Positions 38,601 to 48,739 of a DNA stretch of 64,000 nucleotides are shown one piece after another. The stretch lies in the NCBI RefSeq assembly GCF_901709675.1, contig NC_051101.1, positions 1,978,501-2,042,500 on the forward strand, written 5' to 3'. The number at the start of each line of letters is the position of its first letter. The stretch's first letter is position 1. This stretch comes from Syngnathus acus. Taxonomy: Eukaryota > Chordata > Actinopteri > Syngnathiformes > Syngnathidae. A model generated the notes under the pieces. It was not told where the DNA came from, made no database searches, and saw only the letters and a program-made list of their open reading frames with translations. Made by a program: the position numbers and the translations under genes.

Positions 38601-40877
38601 GTCAGACATTTGGGGGCCCCTGCTGGCTTTTATCGCCTTAAGGCTAGATGAGGCCTTTTCTGGTCTAATACCAGAATAATTGCAAATGGCTGCAGGGGGT
38701 TGTTGCTGCCGGGCTACGGCGGGGGTGCAGAAATTAAAAGCGAGGAAATGACTGTGGGAATAAAAGCGGCCAGAGACAAAAAGTCAGACCAAACTCAGCT
38801 GATGCTTGTCACTGCGATTCTCTCCACTGAACTCACAGAAGGCTTCCGAGACCACAAGGCCGCTCGGTCTCGTGAGGTTTTGGTATGGGAGCACCCTCCC
38901 ATGAGTGGAGAGGCTCAAAAGCATGTGAACGTGCAGCAAATGAAGGCCAGACGGCAAGACGACATTGCGTGGGCGTGTTATGCGTCCCGTGATGCTGTTT
39001 AGTGCACTAACGGTCCTCGTGTGAGCACTAACTGGGAATGCGGTCCCACTGAGACCCTTCGAGTTGTGCTATTATTAGCACGCTACATGGAAATGGGAAA
39101 GAAAAACTATGAGGATTTTGTAAACAATCTTTTATGGACAAGGTGAAAAGATGACTTTCTTTCCCACAACCGAGACACATAACGCAACAGGAGGGGGGGC
39201 AGAGGGGCGGGGGCAGCCTGGCCTTGAAATCAACGCAGCACTGTTGCCACACAGCAGCCAGATGTGTGATCTGCACCGCATCCTTCAATTAGATGGCATC
39301 GAGTTTTAGTTCGGAGGCACCTGTTAAAAGGCTCCACGGATGGAAAGCAGACACGGCAACAAAAAAAAGAAGGTGGGCCGAGAGGAACCAGGTAGTAGTC
39401 ATGACATGAATCAACAAGACAACCGCTCATTAAACATGAGGAATTGAGAAACCACATTGAGACACCGGACAAACTGGAGACAAACAGCGCTGAGCCGCTG
39501 CCACACTTAAGGGCCACCCAAATTCATACTTGGTCAAAACAAGTCCAAGCGCAGATGTGAAAGACATCACAGCGAGAGAAACGGGAAAGGTGTAGACCTC
39601 GGAGATGTCAAAGTCACAATTGCTCAGCAAAAATACTAGTCGTTCTCTGCAAAGGATAAAGAATATACGCCGGTGGGTATTTGTGTATAATCTGTGTACA
39701 GGTGTTGTGTTGTGTTTAGATATTTGCCACTTTAAGGGTTTTAATATTGCCACATAGATGCTATGCCTTAGCATTCGCTATGATGTTTTCCGTTAGGTGT
39801 TAGCTTTAGCCACAGCTAAGTGATGTGTCTGCTTGAAATACACAATTTGTCAATGCTCCACTTGATATTTAGTCTGACAAAGTCAAGTGCAGGCAATTAA
39901 CAGCTTGAAGCCACTTTTTGGAAGAATTGCTCAAATCAATGCTTTGCCAGACACCTCACGGGATGGCGACTAAGAAGCAAGCTGGCCATTGTTAATCACG
40001 ATTTCTCGCTTTTTTTTAAATGAGGGCTACTTCTGTTCCACCATTGAAATCTTGCAGTATCCAAAATGTAATGCCCCAGGGAGGCTAGTCCAACCCCTCG
40101 ACCCCCCCCCCCCCCCCCCCCACCCCGCCATGGTATTCTGGAAACCTCGAGAAGGGTGTGGTCGTGATGGACAGCAGGTAAGCGCATACTAAATCTGTTC
40201 TATTGGATCTTTTTAGGTCGGCCATGACAAACTATTACTGAATTATATTGTATATTATATATTATTAAATCCATTTGAATAAAACATAAATTCTAACCTA
40301 AAAAACGTGTGTGTGTGTGTGTGTGGGGGGGGGGGGGGGGTTGTTTGTTTTGGTGCATTGTGGAGCCAATCCAAACATGAGCTAGTCCGAGAATGAATGA
40401 GATGGAATAGAGGCAGAGTGGCGCACTTTTACATCCCGTTGCTTAAAAAAAAAACAAAAAACTGTGCACCATGTTACGCTCGCGTGTACCCGCAGCAGTG
40501 TCCGGGAGAGAAAACGGGAAAAGGGGGTCCCTGCGTGCTGTGCGCCAAGTAGCGCCATCAAGTCAGTCCCCGCTCCACAAGTTAAAGTGGGTAGGAGCGG
40601 ACCAGCGGAACCTCACGCGCAAGTTCGCACTTGTTGGACAGATGTCGGAGTCCATCCATCCCGCTTCCATTCCTCAAAGCACCACAAAGGTGGGAGCTCA
40701 ACTCGCGTGGAAGGCAACGAAAAAGTTGGCGTCCAACTAAATCGAGCACAGTGAAATGCGTTGCGCGTGGAGACCAACAAAAATGAAAAAGAAAAGAACA
40801 CAAGAAGACTTACGGTGCAATGGGCACAGCAGCAAGGTGCACACAAGCCACGCGTGTCCGAAGTTTATCCCGTCCAT
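11547..40877 (-). CDS. mcam: MCAM/CD146-like cell adhesion molecule (five Ig domains, single-pass membrane)
   Basis: Fourteen coding exons run on the minus strand: 40877-40814, 21836-21709, 21589-21373, 19891-19818, 19284-19188, 19118-18936, 18209-18088, 18001-17860, 17308-17193, 16660-16519, 16293-16169, 15975-15834, 12198-12057 and 11646-11547. Every junction is GT-AG and phases match throughout, giving 1794 nt (598 codons) before the unresolved end. The predicted protein has a signal peptide, five Ig domains in V-V-C2-C2-C2 order, one membrane helix and a short tail. Human MCAM is 646 residues with the same plan. Diagnostic matches include [17 protein letters not shown] in the second domain, the juxtamembrane KKSKLPC and the tail [21 protein letters not shown] acts at the plasma membrane of endothelial and smooth-muscle cells in adhesion and vessel growth. 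Zebrafish has two copies (mcama, mcamb); I cannot tell which this is. BCAM and ALCAM share the plan but not these tail motifs. Confidence 0.93.
12057..12198 (-). CDS. mcam: mcam exon 13: transmembrane helix
   Basis: The exon begins after GACGCCGCAG with ADQQQGGSS. The helix follows, [20 protein letters not shown], and then the basic stop-transfer and juxtamembrane sequence [16 protein letters not shown]. The KKxKLPC motif corresponds to the ERM-protein-binding juxtamembrane site described for mammalian MCAM. The donor is GTAAGT at 12056, and the phase matches exon 14. Confidence 0.93.
12915..12960 (-). mobile_element. Fragment of another fish interspersed repeat
   Basis: On the minus strand this reads TTACAGTAATCCCTTGCTAC followed by ATTGCGGTTCGTTTATCGCG. 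This motif of a widespread teleost MITE is recognised from memory only. It sits between the left terminus of the palindromic element and its left arm, implying nested insertion or a composite. Confidence 0.4.
12991..14392. repeat. Inverted repeat, two ~650-bp arms around a ~97-bp CpG-rich loop
   Basis: The left arm 12991-13640 matches the right arm 13738-14392 in reverse complement. Anchors are AACCATCTGC at 12991 with GCAGATGGTT at 14383, and CTGGACGAGT at 13631 with ACTCGTCCAG at 13738. In the inner ~350 bp I found only one clear difference (GCGCCAGCGCC against the GCGCCGGCGC sense). Each arm also contains two copies of a ~118-bp direct repeat starting at GACCGGGCGTGCGTA (13408 and 13526 in the left arm). 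The loop holds a perfect 28-bp palindrome centred on TGACGTCA (13651-13678). Confidence 0.9.
15199..15350 (-). mobile_element. Probable antisense LINE (L2/Maui-like) 3' end fragment
   Basis: The plus strand shows GATAGAATAGAATAGAG then TCCTTTATTGTCCCCTGAGG. In fish this is the reverse of a common LINE 3' end with a TCTATTC-type tail. The piece is short and coding sequence is absent, so the family call is tentative. Confidence 0.4.
15377..15428. repeat. (TG)n microsatellite
   Basis: Alternating TG with CG interruptions, in an mcam intron. Confidence 0.95.
15834..16293 (-). CDS. mcam: mcam exons 11-12: fifth Ig domain (C2-type)
   Basis: Exon 11 (16293-16169) follows CCTCCGCAG. It encodes [18 protein letters not shown], the first cysteine in [14 protein letters not shown] and the core tryptophan in QFIWKPSG. 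Exon 12 (15975-15834) encodes the second cysteine in [17 protein letters not shown]. It ends with KTFSVSLKR plus one base, which is completed by the membrane exon. Confidence 0.92.
16519..17308 (-). CDS. mcam: mcam exons 9-10: fourth Ig domain (C2-type)
   Basis: Exon 9 (17308-17193) begins after GCATGTCAG. It encodes [17 protein letters not shown] and the first cysteine in [10 protein letters not shown], then the core tryptophan VQWKK. Exon 10 (16660-16519) begins after CCATGCAG. It encodes the second cysteine in [17 protein letters not shown], close to the mammalian YRCVASVPSIPGL stretch. Confidence 0.92.
17860..18209 (-). CDS. mcam: mcam exons 7-8: third Ig domain (C2-type)
   Basis: Exon 7 (18209-18088) begins after CATCTAG. 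It encodes [19 protein letters not shown] with the first cysteine. Exon 8 (18001-17860) encodes the second cysteine in [15 protein letters not shown] and the end strand QITLNVH. The two are separated by an 86-bp intron containing a poly(A)/poly(T) run just upstream of the acceptor. Confidence 0.92.
18936..19891 (-). CDS. mcam: mcam exons 4-6: second Ig domain (V-type)
   Basis: Exon 4 (19891-19818) encodes the linker [18 protein letters not shown]. Exon 5 (19284-19188) holds the first cysteine and the signature [17 protein letters not shown]. Exon 6 (19118-18936) gives the sheet ending in [18 protein letters not shown] and the closing strand IDLNLY. The intron between exons 5 and 6 is only 69 bp. 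This domain is the closest to mammalian MCAM that I can recognise. Confidence 0.93.
21373..21836 (-). CDS. mcam: mcam exons 2-3: first Ig domain (V-type)
   Basis: Exon 2 (21836-21709) begins after TTTCCGCAG. It carries the first Ig cysteine (ETARLHCSY) and the core tryptophan (LVEWHI). Exon 3 (21589-21373) begins after CTTCTCAG. It carries the long C'-D region and the second cysteine in [13 protein letters not shown], followed by the closing strand TELKVF. The cysteine spacing and an exon split inside the domain agree with MCAM. The donor after exon 3 is GTACGT. Confidence 0.92.
22616..22689. repeat. (TG)n microsatellite
   Basis: Two TG blocks split by AAAAGTGCGTGTGCATATG. This is the first of a run of five such arrays within 1.2 kb in mcam intron 1. 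Confidence 0.95.
22820..22992. repeat. (TG)n and (CA)n arrays in inverted orientation
   Basis: A TG array at 22820-22884 is followed, after about 56 bp, by a CA array at 22941-22992. The two are reverse complements and could form a long hairpin. Confidence 0.93.
23079..23134. repeat. (TG)n microsatellite
   Basis: TG with CG interruptions and a final TGTATGAGAG edge. Confidence 0.92.
23297..23345. repeat. (CA)n microsatellite
   Basis: CA with GCGCGCTC interruption, opposite in orientation to the flanking TG arrays. Confidence 0.92.
23589..23740. repeat. (TG)n microsatellite
   Basis: About 150 bp of TG with CG, GA and CATG interruptions, the largest of the intron 1 cluster. Confidence 0.96.
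33609..33670. repeat. (TG)n microsatellite
   Basis: TG with CG and CATG interruptions in mcam intron 1. Confidence 0.93.
40102..40121. repeat. Poly(C) run
   Basis: About 20 consecutive C bases in mcam intron 1, close to exon 1. Confidence 0.95.
40303..40341. repeat. (GT)n followed by poly(G)
   Basis: GTGTGT array passing directly into a run of about 16 G bases, just inside mcam intron 1. Confidence 0.95.
40814..40877 (-). CDS. mcam: mcam exon 1: start codon and signal peptide
   Basis: The ATG at 40877-40875 sits in a strong context (A at -3, G at +4). It encodes [18 protein letters not shown] plus three residues, a typical signal peptide with a short n-region and a hydrophobic core. The exon ends CAC-C before GTAAGT (donor at 40813-40812), leaving one extra base. 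Exon 2 at 21836 requires exactly one base, and the junction then reads Leu-Cys-Arg into the first Ig domain. No other minus-strand frame upstream of exon 2 fits this phase and hydrophobicity as well. The assignment is an inference across a ~19 kb intron. Confidence 0.75.
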
Positions 40878-40992
40878 GATGACAGTCGTTTTTTCTTTAT
40901 TTTCTCTTTAACAACTTTGCGCCTTTCGGTTGTGTTGGTTCGAGCAAGCGGGCAGCTTCTATGAGGCTTGGGTTTTCTTTTTAGAACTGTAA

Positions 40993-41033
<41 letters not shown>

Positions 41034-41160
41034 GCCCCGTCTCTCGCGCGCTCACGCGTACGCGCACGTAGTAATCTGACGCGGGTGGTACTCCCCTTGA
41101 TATATTTGCACAAAAGGTGCCCCCCCCCCCCCCCACACACACACACACACCCCTCTCTCC
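40878..41160 (-). promoter_or_regulatory. mcam: Likely mcam 5' UTR and promoter region
   Basis: Sequence immediately upstream of the mcam ATG on the minus strand. It holds a (CT)n tract (40995-41031), a CpG-containing block (CGCGCGCTCACGCGTACGCG at about 41046-41065), and a poly(C)/(CA)n run at 41119-41150. No TATA box or transcription start can be fixed by eye. The assignment rests on position upstream of exon 1. Confidence 0.4.
40995..41031. repeat. (CT)n microsatellite
   Basis: About 18 CT units upstream of mcam exon 1. Confidence 0.95.
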
Positions 41161-44100
41161 CTCTTTCTTTCTCTCTCCCCTATCTGTCTTTAAACTCACC
41201 CCCCACCTCACTCTCTGGCACACACAGAGAGAAAAAGATGTGCTTGACTGAGCTTTTCAGAAACGGAAGTAAATAAGTGATTTTTATCAAGAATCACGTG
41301 ATGTATGCACATGTCGTTTTGAGCTTTTCTTTGCACTTAGGAAAAAACGGGAACTAGACAACTTTTCTGGCTGTTCAGATAAAAATTAATATCATTAATA
41401 TTTTTAAAATTTTAATATTAAAAAATATTTTACAAATAGTATTACAAATTTTATTTCCTGGAGACGCGAACGGCACAGATTCCATGGAATGACCCACAAG
41501 CATCAGTCCTAATGTCAGAAATCTGGGCATGAGTTCCTGCCCTGCGTCGTGGAACTCCCGCCAACACGCAAAGGTGCTTTCCATTTCCAAAGCAAGCGGG
41601 GACAATTTGTCGGGAGCGGGTTAAGCCATCTCTTTCTCGCAGACATACCGATCATTCCGAGACACGAAATCCCCTCACAATCTGTTTTGGGTATTTACAG
41701 GCCATGCTGCAGGCGTGTTGATATTGTGGAGCGGCCGTTTTCCTTCAGTGTTTCGTGATGGGGAGCATTTTCTAGACGGGCGACCCGAGTAGCAGCCCCA
41801 AATATTGGGTTCGTCTTGCCACCAGCAGTTGACGTACATTCCGAGCGTGGTTGCCCCCCTCAAAAAACAGCTGGCTAACATTTTTTCAGGCCCGTTGCAT
41901 GAGGTGAGGCGATACTTGCCCCCAGCCTCCAACAGGCACCTCGTGTGGAGCTCTGATATCAAGCCACAGCTGTTCTATACTTAGCTTGCCTGCCAAGAGC
42001 GCTGGCAGCAGTTGCTTCACCAGTTGAGCCTTTCACCTTCCACAAATTTCTCATTTGGATTCTTCTATTGTCAAGCTCCTCAGCGGGAGAACAATGGAGC
42101 GTTCCCCACTCATCCCTGGAATGGACCCTCGAGCAGTCCTGAATCTGTCTTGTTCAGACGGAAGATGGAAGTCCTTCCTTAGTTTTTTATGTAACCTCGG
42201 CATTGCATCATGCCGCATGGCCTTGTCTTCTTTGCTGATGTGGTGGAGCAAGCAAGCAAGGGCGTTCTTACATAAGCACTGTACTCATACTAAGTGTGAT
42301 CTACTGCATTGCTTCATTACCTAATGGAGCTGCGTTGTAAGGTGGGGGGGGGGGGGGGGGGCGAATGAAACAGAGGTGAGCGGGAAGGAGAGGGTGAAGA
42401 TGAAATTGTAGCTGGAAGTGCCGAGAGCCGCTTTCAGTTTCATGAGGCGGCCCCATCGGTTCTACAGAAATGACATTCCTACTTTGGGTTTTATTGCCTG
42501 ACCCAACTATGACTCAAACCTTTCCCAGAGGATCCCACCTTAGTCAGGAAGCATAGCTAACCTGAATCAGAAATTCAAAGGTCAAAACAAGTCTGGATGA
42601 AGCTTCGGGTTTCGTCTTACTTTTTTGATCAATCCGTAAAACGATACCATCAAAGCGAGCAAATGGAGCCGGCTAGCAAAGAGGCTCGTCAGCATTTTTA
42701 ACATTTCAATGGCGACAAGCACGCGCTGATGCGGCTCACGATAAAAGGTGCACAAAAGCAAAAGCGGTAGACCTTGCAGAAAAACAGCAACAATCTGGCG
42801 TCACCTTAAAATCGCTCCTTTTATGTGACACGCAAGCGCCCTCCCTCCTTTACTCCATGTCACGGAGCGCAGCGAGAATATCGACGGCGGCAGCCCGCAG
42901 CCACGACTTTAAACCAAACAGACACGGAGGCACTACAAAGGCGCGAGACGTGTGATGAAAGAATAATGAAGAGAGCAGATTAAACGTGGAGGAAGGAGGT
43001 GGGGAGGACTTTCGTTCCAAAAGTACGCCGAGCCCGAAGGAATAACTACAAGGGAACGAAAACTGAAAGGGAAGGTCGAAATTAGCTGGTTGCCTGTCGC
43101 ATTGCAGGCAAAAAGAAGAGACGCATGCCGGAAGCGTAGCTCAGTTTCCAAACTCGTATCTTGAGGCACATTCTCTGCGTGTAGCACTTCTTTCTTATCT
43201 CACCAGCCAAATCTTGACTAACTTCAGCAGACTTTGAGTCACCTCGTCTCTGGGAATAGCACAATTATCGTGGGCAGGGAGACGATCAATGGAGCCAGCA
43301 AGTGTGTCCGTAATGTGATTCAGGCATTGTGATTAATCTCAAAATGGCTTCGTTGTTGTTGTTCACTTTCACTGACTTGAAATGGCTGATCTTATGCCGC
43401 TAAGCGAGCGGATTTTGAGCCTGAGACTTGGTAGGTCAAACCCAGCTTCAACACCAATTATTGCTTTCAGCCAAAAAGATAAACCTGACCAAAAATCCTT
43501 TCTTGTGGGGGTGTGATAAGACAGATTTTTTTTCTGCTCTGTTTTTTGCATTCTTTTCAATGATGCAATCATAGTAAGCTGGAACCAATTAATGGCGTTA
43601 CCATTTATTTCAATGGGGAATGAGGACTTGGGATACAAAGGTTTTGGGTCTAATGTTTTGAGGTTTGACTATAAATCTTTTCATTTTACATTTGTCCCAC
43701 ATTCATGTATTGCCTGCATGTTATTATGTCAAAAGAAGACATACATGGAAACGTCACTGGGGTCACAAGGTCAGGTTGTAAAAAGCAGCAATTTAACGAG
43801 GATGCAAATTGAAGCTTCTCGTCGTGTTTCGTTTTCGTCTAGTGTTGCAACCCGCTTGCTTGGCTTGCGTTCATCTTGTGAAATGCATGTCAATGCGCCA
43901 TTGGGAGACTCATTAATTAGGAGTCAGCTCTTTGCCTTCAAAGTGCAACGCCTGTGCTTGGCACTTTTTCGCAAACAGACTCGTTCGCTATCTCCTGCTG
44001 CCCGCCGGGTGAAGTCAGATTTGTGTGTGCGCGTTAGCGTGGACTCCATCATGCCTACCCAACTCAAGGTTGCCGTTGTCTCTGCACTCCTGGGAGGGCG

Positions 44101-45520
44101 CACACGCGCGCGCACACACACACACACACGCACACACACGCCAGGGTTTGAATGAGAATACATAAACAGTTTTGTAGAATATTCATCAACTTTCAGCGAG
44201 CCTCTTGCAGCTGTTTTTTTCCTGTCCACCCGACTGAGATTAAAATGTTCTAATAGCTGTGGAGAAGCAAATGGTAAGTGGAGCCTTGACATGTGAGTTT
44301 CATTTTCCCCATTAAAAGGAACGGAAATGCAATTGTTGGTTGTAAGGTGTTACTTTATCAAAACACACGAGTTAGAAAAATAAATGGAATGCGATTCAAC
44401 TGTTCTGACTTCACTCGAAAGGGCATGGTGCTACTCCTTCCCTTGTCCCAGATAAAAACTAATGAGTGGTAACAATCCATTCAGCCGTGTGATGGATGTG
44501 TGACTCCGCCTCCATTTGAGCGTCTTTCTCATATCTGTCCTGCCCACCTGTGCTTGTGTGCCCACTGCACGGGAGCCATCTGCATGAACGTTTCTACTAA
44601 TGCGGGGGCCCCCCATCACAGGGGCCGGGAGAAGGGGGTCCCCCGAGACCGCACTCCACGCAATATGCTAATAGGCCCTTTTCTCATGTCGCCAAAGCAC
44701 CGACGGAAATCTCAACAGTAAGGACAGTTCTGTGCTGGCCAATGAGCAACGGCGACGGCTTGGCTTCCGGCAAAGCGAAACACAGCCAAAGCCTTTAATC
44801 ATCGGAATTGTGTGTTTATTTTTGGCCGCCCCCGTTTTGAGGTTGACCAAAAACAAAAGCATCCCCAGGAGTGGCCGGTGACAATGGCATTAAAGATTTA
44901 ATAAGCAGATGAAGTGGCCAGCACAATTCCTGCCACCTCATTGACTCGCTGTGAGCAAATGACTTCTACCGCTGTGCTCGTCCATTCCAATCAATATCTG
45001 CTATGATAATCAATTGGCAGCAGATGTTTTTTTTTCCCCCTAAATGGGCTTCGCTTGCAACTTGAGTGGTTGGCTGCACAGTGGAGCACATTAGGGGCCT
45101 CCTACCACAATAACACCAATTAGCATGAGTGTGTTTGAATCCACGCTGCCCATAATGGAGGCGGCATGATCAAGCTGGAGCGGATGGCTTCCCGAAAAAC
45201 AAAGGTGACTCAGCTGCAGCCGCTTGGCGTAAATCTGATGCCACGAGTCGGGCCGCAAAAGTCACATGCTCTCTGATGGCGTCATACTTTGTCATCTGGG
45301 GGCAAAAGCGAGAAAGTGTTGGAGCGCGGCCAAAGATGAACAGAGACGGCCTGTGATCTGCCTGAGTCATGACTTGAAATGCCGCAAGTCAGTGTGCGGG
45401 GAAGTGAGAGCTCATTGCAGAAGCATTTTTTGGGTGACTTATAAAATTGTGCTTGCTGTCTTTTGGAGATAAATCAAGCGGCAATTTTGAGTAGAGTATT
45501 TAGGATTTCAAACTGCACAT
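41161..45520. other. Intergenic stretch between mcam and the third TA element
   Basis: It contains a poly(G) run (42341-42361) and a CA array (44100-44142). No exon, RNA gene or transposon end was supported. AT-rich, low-repeat DNA at about 44880-45110 looks unique. Confidence 0.5.
44100..44142. repeat. (CA)n microsatellite
   Basis: CA with CGCGCG interruption. Confidence 0.92.
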
Positions 45521-45522
45521 TA

Positions 45523-46378
45523 CCGTATTTTTCGCACCAAAAGGCGCACTGGATTATAAGGCGCACCCTCATTGAATTTTTTATTTTAGAAATTATTTCA
45601 TATATAGGGCGCACCGGATTAAAAGGCGCATAAAATAGAAGCTATACTGCAACAAACTGAGGTTGACTAGGGTTGCGGTATGCATCCACTAGCCAATAAC
45701 CAATGAGCCCTCTGTAAACAATCGCGTTTCTCAAACAATCTCCTATAAAATGATCAGAACTGACTAAAGTTCGATCTAACACTGGTACTGCTTACCTATG
45801 TTTCCCTTCCATATCGATCCGTAAATTTACTCGAAACATTAACAGAGCAGCCTATTTTGACATGAAATAGCCTTGTGCGTATAGCAGCTATTATTGTAGC
45901 ATTAGCCACCCGCAAACTCCCATGAGCCTCAGCTCGCGGACCCCCATGAGCCTCAGCAAAGTGTAAACAATCGCGTTTCTCAAACGATCTCCTATAAAAT
46001 GATCGGAACTGACTAAAGTTTGATCTAACACATTGGTACTGCTTACCTATGTTTCCCTTCCATATCAATCCGTAAATTTACTCAAAACATTAACGGAGCA
46101 GCCTATTTTGAAATGAAATAGCCTCGCGGGTACAACAGCTATTCGGTGACGCCCCCTGACCACAGTTGCCGTAATGTTGGGAAGCGATGCGACCTTGTAA
46201 TTTACTAGTCGTACTAAAACGCACTGAAACATTTTGGCAGAGCACTGTGTACAACCAGTATGGATCAACAAATTCATCAATTGATCCATATATAAGGCGC
46301 TCTGCATTATAAGGCGCACTGTGTTTTTTTGAGTAAAATGTAAGTTTTTAAGTGCGCCTAATAATGCGGAAAATACGG
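45523..46378. mobile_element. TA-flanked non-autonomous DNA transposon (CCGTATTTT terminal family)
   Basis: The 856-bp element has left terminus CCGTATTTTTCGCACC and right terminus (minus strand) CCGTATTTTCCGCATT. It is flanked by TA at 45521-45522 and 46379-46380. Near the ends are repeated TATAAGGCGC motifs in both orientations. A ~160-bp unit beginning GTAAACAATCGCGTTTCTCA occurs twice in direct orientation, at about 45714 and 45963 (offset 249 bp). No transposase domain was recognised. Confidence 0.85.
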
Positions 46379-46380
46379 TA

Positions 46381-48692
46381 ATTGTTCTTATCATGTATTA
46401 AGGGCAGTTTGCTGAGTTCTTATTTCTCAAACCTTGCCCCTCACTTATAGTAGGATTGTTCAGTACTTGTTTTCCGACCTCCTCCTTCCGTATTTTACAC
46501 TCTTTTTTTTTTTAATCAAAGATAATTATGTGTGTAATTCATCTTAAGTTGAACTGAGACAAATCCAATGTGTTTTTCCCCATTTGTTTTCTCGTTTGAG
46601 TACTTCTTGCACTCGTCCATTGCTTTTTCACTCAGTGTCAAGTCTGCTGTGGTCCTCTGACCTTAAAACAACATTTTCCGTCGTTCTCTGTGTGCTCCGT
46701 GTGAGGCCAAACGATAATCAAGCGGAAGGCAACGATTTTTGCCTGTTAGCAACACTTGCTTTGCATCACAGCATAATTTGTCACTCTCTGGCCTGCCAGT
46801 CTTCTGCCGCCTGTCTTTTTTTTGGGGGGGGGGGATTCTCATCTGCATGCACAGCAGCCTCACTTCCAGCTGTGTACGCGTGATTGAAATGGAAATCCAA
46901 AAAGGGGAGAAAGGAGCGATTACGCGCCTGAATCGTGCATACGGAGCGCTGGGCGGTCCACCGGGGAGAGGGACGGGACAGAAAAGGAGCATGGCCGATT
47001 GCTTGATGGGGGCTAAAAGAGCCAGAAAGCAGGAAGCACAATTAGAAAGCAACAAAAGTGGGGAGAGTGAGCGTCAAAGAAAGAAGGGAAGTTCAACCCT
47101 TAAGGTCAGGCTCAATATCTCTTGAGTATTTCACAGGATATAAAAATGTTCCTATTTGAAGCCAAGTATCTTCAGGAAAGTCCTCATAATGGAAATCCAA
47201 TTCAAGACGAAGCCTTTTTGAAGAAATATGCGCACTGCGGCAATCAAAATATTGAAATGAACGTTACTTTAGCACTCCATTTTGTCAGCCACTTTGGAGA
47301 TCTTTCTATTCATGAGATGTGCGGCCGTTGACCTCAGCTGCGGCACACAGCTGAGACGGAGCTCAGCAGGGTGGGAGGTAGAGCCCAATCGGCACAACGG
47401 AAAATGAGAAATATGAAATCATTAGAAGAGAAAAGGAGACACCCAGACACCAAGAGAACAATTTCTCCATCCGGAAAGCACACAAGGCCAGACTAGAGAG
47501 CTACAGTAGCTGCCGGAACAAACCAAACCTCAGCCACAGTTCACCAAAACAGGCTTGACCAGAAATATTTTGGTGCTTCAGGGTGGCGTGACGGAGCATT
47601 TTCTTCCCGACAATCAGTTTAGCTGCAGAGGTTGACGACTGGAATTAGCCAAAAGAAACCCCAATGGATCCGCAAGGCATCGTTTTCCCGTAACTCTGTG
47701 CTCTGGACGACATCAAAACAGACTCATGCATTAGCGACCGCATCCTGTTTACTCTTCAAACGCACCGAGCGAGTAGCGACACAATGTTGATGTCCGTTTT
47801 GAAAGTGGTCGTCCTTAATTCAATTTCCCCAACGCAGGTTCACCTCGTCTCATTGTGCTTGCAAATAGGCGCCGACAGAAAACGTTTTCAAAAGCGCGCC
47901 CAGTTTTCGCTCTCTGCCAGACACACGCGTGCACGAGGCAAACAGCGAGCTATTGAAACGCTGACGGATAACAGATAACATATCTCCTGACAAACAAAAG
48001 CCCGTTGAAAAAGTCCAAGGTTAGGTCACCTGTTTGACTAAATACAAGGAAAAAAACTAGGCTGGAAAGAGTCGGACAGATGAGGCCGGGCATTTCTGAC
48101 CTGTGCGGCCACACATATAGACAAACCAGAATTCACACATTGCGATACGAACGTATTCACCAAGACAAAAGCGCGTACCAAAAAATGTCTAGTCTAGTGC
48201 AAGAGAAGCTGCTGCAGCGAGAGAGTCAACGCACACGCCAACTGGGTCAGGTACTCGCACATCCCCCGTGGCAAATCGAATGCATTGCAAGGGAAGAAGT
48301 GAAAGCGTTGAAACTAGTGCAGTCCCCCGCCCCTCCCTTTCCCCCAACCAAAGGAAGCCAAACTCAATTAAGAAGCATGTTAGCAGGTCACAAGGTAATC
48401 ACAGTGAAGCTTCAACTGTTCACTCAAAGTTTGATGCTGACGCCGACTTCCCATCCAGGCCAGAAGTTCAAACATCCCAAAACCTGAAAAGCAAAAACAT
48501 ATTTTAGTTTCTGTGACTTTGTAAAAACAAATGGAGGTCCACTTCAAGTTTGTTGATAAAATGCGTACCAAAATCGCAAATGGACTTTAATGACGTTGAG
48601 ATACTGCCAGCATTTTGTTTTCAGGTTTTTGTTTTCAGGTAAATTGAATAAAAGCATGGACACACACACACACGCACACACACACGCACACA

Positions 48693-48739
<47 letters not shown>

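Larger units (their letters stand above)
21837..40813 (-). other. mcam: mcam intron 1 (~19 kb)
   Basis: The long first intron lies between the signal-peptide exon and the first Ig exon. It contains the microsatellite cluster at 22.6-23.7 kb, a TG array at 33609-33670, homopolymer runs (for example C at 40102-40121) and otherwise unique-looking sequence. I found no embedded gene with splice-consistent exons. AT-rich stretches with TAAT-type motifs (for example 29120-29240) could be regulatory, but this is only a guess. Confidence 0.65.
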
